Assembly (NCBI GenBank): GCA_002953655.1
Contig: CP025839.1
Span: forward strand, 1,984,001 to 2,048,000
Source of the DNA: Latilactobacillus sakei
Lineage (GTDB): Bacteria > Bacillota > Bacilli > Lactobacillales > Lactobacillaceae
DNA length: 64,000 nucleotides
Reading direction: 5' to 3'
Positions 62,699 through 64,000 of this stretch are shown one piece after another. A program made the position numbers and the translations under genes. How positions within the stretch are numbered: the stretch's first letter is position 1; every line of letters starts with the position of its first letter. The notes beneath the pieces are model-generated. The model was not told the origin of the DNA and did not search any database. It saw only the letters and a list, made by a program, of their open reading frames with translations.

Positions 62699-62727
62699 AG
62701 TCTATAACTTTTATTCGAATAAATCAA
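62699..62727 (-). promoter_or_regulatory. Promoter of the ara operon with operator S1 in the spacer
   Basis: On the minus strand TTGATT (62727-62722) and TAGACT (62704-62699) with a 17-bp spacer. The perfect palindrome TTTATTCGAATAAA (62710-62723) fills the spacer, so a bound repressor would exclude RNA polymerase. Confidence 0.72.
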
Positions 62728-62738
62728 TATAATTATTT

Positions 62739-62752
62739 TTGATTCGAATTAA
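62739..62752. promoter_or_regulatory. Operator S2, TTCGAA-type
   Basis: An imperfect dyad around ATTCGAAT (62742-62749), 29 bp centre-to-centre from S1, about three helical turns, so on the same face of the DNA. Confidence 0.5.
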
Positions 62753-62839
62753 TATAAGTAAGCGTCATCATTTTAAACCGCATGTTATTGGGCTTTTGAT
62801 CTGCTATAATTTTTTAAAATTAATTTCCGCCTATTTTAT

Positions 62840-62851
62840 TTATTCGAATAA
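62840..62851. promoter_or_regulatory. Operator S3, TTCGAA-type
   Basis: Perfect palindrome TTATTCGAATAA, identical in core to S1 and 129 bp from it. With S1 and S2 it could support looping by an AraR dimer pair. Confidence 0.55.
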
Positions 62852-62862
62852 TTACAGCAATA

Positions 62863-62896
62863 AAAAAAGAGGCCATCGTTAGATAGCCTCTTTTAA
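62863..62896 (-). terminator. Terminator of araR
   Basis: AAAAGAGGC and GCCTCTTTT enclose a short loop, with a T run on the minus strand ten bases after the araR stop. Confidence 0.88.
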
Positions 62897-62905
62897 GAGT
62901 CCTGT

Positions 62906-63982
62906 TTATTTAACTGTTCCAGCAGAGTCCCGTTTAATTAATGGTGGTTGGTATAGGATCGATTCGACCGGTTTATCCTGAATCATATCTAAGACCATCT
63001 GCCCCGCATCTTCACCCATCTTCGTCTTATTATGGTTGAGTGTTGTCAGGCTAGGGCTGATGTACCGTGACATTTGATAATCATCAAACCCCACCACCGA
63101 AATATCTGTCGGAACTTTCAACCCTTTTGATTTCAGAAAATCAATGACCCGAATCGCAAGTTGATCGTTGTAACAAACAATTGCCGTTGGGACTTCTGAG
63201 CCCTGTAAATAATCTGCCACACGTTTCAAGACTTTCTCAAAACTGTCGCCTGATTGATACATAATTAAATTACTCTTATACGCAATTGCGGGTTGTTGTT
63301 GGTAAGCTTGAATAAAGCCATTCATCCGGTGAACACCTTGCAAATCCCCCACTTGGAAAATACCGAGCATCGCTTCATGACCGAGTTCAAAGAGGTAGTT
63401 AACCATCTCTTTTTCTGCCTCTAAATCATCATTAGTAATGACTGGAAAATTCAATTCTGGGTAGGAAGCATTGATAAAGAGCGTTGGGATTTGATCGTCT
63501 TGAATCTCGTGATATAAATCCATATTCGGATTTTTAAGCGCACTTTGAGTGGGTTCGATAATCAAACCGGCAACCTTGTTATCAAGCATATTAATCAGAC
63601 TCTTGCGCTCTTTTTCATGATTATTATGCGTGTTGCTAATCAGAATTGAATAACCCTTTTCAGAAAGCACCCGATCAATCCCAGAAATAATACTTGGGAA
63701 AATGTAGTCTGCAATATGGGTTGTGATGATGCCAATAACCTTGCTATCAGCATCATTCGTCCATTCACGGTGCCAATCTTGAACAAACATCCCACCCCCT
63801 TGAATCCGATTGATGAAGTGTTCTTCTTCTAAATCGCCGACTGCCCGACGAATGGTATACCGCGAAACATCGTACTGCGCCATTAATTCAGTTTCAGTTG
63901 GTAATTTATCCCCAATTGAATACTGACCGGAAATAATTGCTTCTTTTAAGGCTTCTTTTACTTTTTTAAATTTATTTTGCAT
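62906..63982 (-). CDS. araR: Arabinose repressor AraR (GntR/LacI chimera)
   Basis: A 358-aa repressor: an N-terminal GntR winged helix (about 1-70, SIGDKLPTETELMAQYDVSRYTIRRAV) fused to a LacI-type sugar-binding domain (about 85-355, IGIITTHIADYIFPSIISGI, SVVGFDDYQMSRYISPSLTTL). This chimera is diagnostic of AraR, which releases DNA on binding L-arabinose. It is upstream of the ara operon on the same strand with its own terminator, and the palindromes in the gap are its likely sites. The ATG lies 18 bases from the right end of the window, so its own promoter is not visible. Confidence 0.95.
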   Translation of the reverse strand: MQNKFKKVKEALKEAIISGQYSIGDKLPTETELMAQYDVSRYTIRRAVGDLEEEHFINRIQGGGMFVQDWHREWTNDADSKVIGIITTHIADYIFPSIISGIDRVLSEKGYSILISNTHNNHEKERKSLINMLDNKVAGLIIEPTQSALKNPNMDLYHEIQDDQIPTLFINASYPELNFPVITNDDLEAEKEMVNYLFELGHEAMLGIFQVGDLQGVHRMNGFIQAYQQQPAIAYKSNLIMYQSGDSFEKVLKRVADYLQGSEVPTAIVCYNDQLAIRVIDFLKSKGLKVPTDISVVGFDDYQMSRYISPSLTTLNHNKTKMGEDAGQMVLDMIQDKPVESILYQPPLIKRDSAGTVK

Positions 63983-64000
63983 ACTTTTACTCCACCAATC

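Noticed and set aside
62757-62770. cre site in the ara promoter region
   Set aside because: AGTAAGCGTCATCA matches the CcpA consensus only with two key mismatches; not strong enough to list as a site.
1-64000. CRISPR array, insertion sequence, prophage or integrase
   Set aside because: No regularly spaced short direct repeats, transposase or phage genes were seen; the only tandem repeats are in-frame coding repeats in the YhgE-like gene.
1-64000. tRNA or rRNA genes
   Set aside because: No tRNA-like T-loop and acceptor pattern or rRNA stretch was noticed in the intergenic regions; the tRNA-related motifs at 8.2 and 33.3 kb are T-box leaders.

Overview
The window reads as chromosome of a low-GC lactic acid bacterium of the Lactobacillaceae, most likely the Latilactobacillus sakei/curvatus group. 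Reasons: an araT-araB-araD-araA plus araR arabinose locus, pyruvate oxidase, several WxL/DUF916 surface-protein clusters, T-box and lysine riboswitches, frequent TTG starts and Gram-positive Shine-Dalgarno sequences. The species is inferred from gene content only. No rRNA, tRNA, CRISPR array, insertion sequence or prophage was seen.

Layout. 0-3.2 kb holds regulators (AraC type, MerR type with a classic 19-bp-spacer promoter driving an SDR oxidoreductase, GntR/UTRA). 3.2-6.4 kb is a 1079-aa YhgE/Pip membrane protein with two blocks of 84-bp repeats. 6.8-8.4 kb is serS with its T-box. 8.4-12.5 kb has two paralogous Mga-type regulators flanking a deoxynucleoside kinase. 12.8-30.5 kb is a cell-surface region: three WxL clusters, each with one small WxL protein, one DUF916 WxL-interacting protein and one large adhesin (two of choice-of-anchor A type, one L-type lectin). 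Between them lie a polysaccharide deacetylase homologue that has lost its catalytic residues, a TspO protein and a lysine-riboswitch-controlled permease. 31-35 kb carries an Rrf2 regulator, small genes and a T-box-controlled NhaC-type transporter, probably for tyrosine. 35-38.6 kb has a VTT membrane protein and divergent pyruvate oxidase and DyP peroxidase, the latter behind a Fur/PerR-like box.

41.7-47.2 kb is an operon-like set that I find the most intriguing: an LPXTG-anchored alpha/alpha-barrel (prenyltransferase-repeat) protein, a membrane-anchored DUF4430 protein and a complete dedicated ECF transporter (T, fused double ATPase, S). The two extracellular folds are the two halves of vertebrate transcobalamin/intrinsic factor, here on separate proteins beside an importer. 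47.4-57 kb has an ABC exporter pair, Ogt, aquaporin, an overlooked 65-codon gene with an apparent ATT start, RecQ, a PEBP-family protein, YxeA, AlkD, TauE and a histidine phosphatase. 57.2-64 kb is the arabinose catabolic operon with palindromic AraR-type operators and araR.

Across the window there are recurring noncoding features: an intergenic element starting GAGTGCGTT that begins at or near stop codons (6.8, 38.6 and 58.8 kb, short copy at 35.0 kb), and a family of bidirectional terminators whose stems share a GACAAAA/TTTTGTC core.
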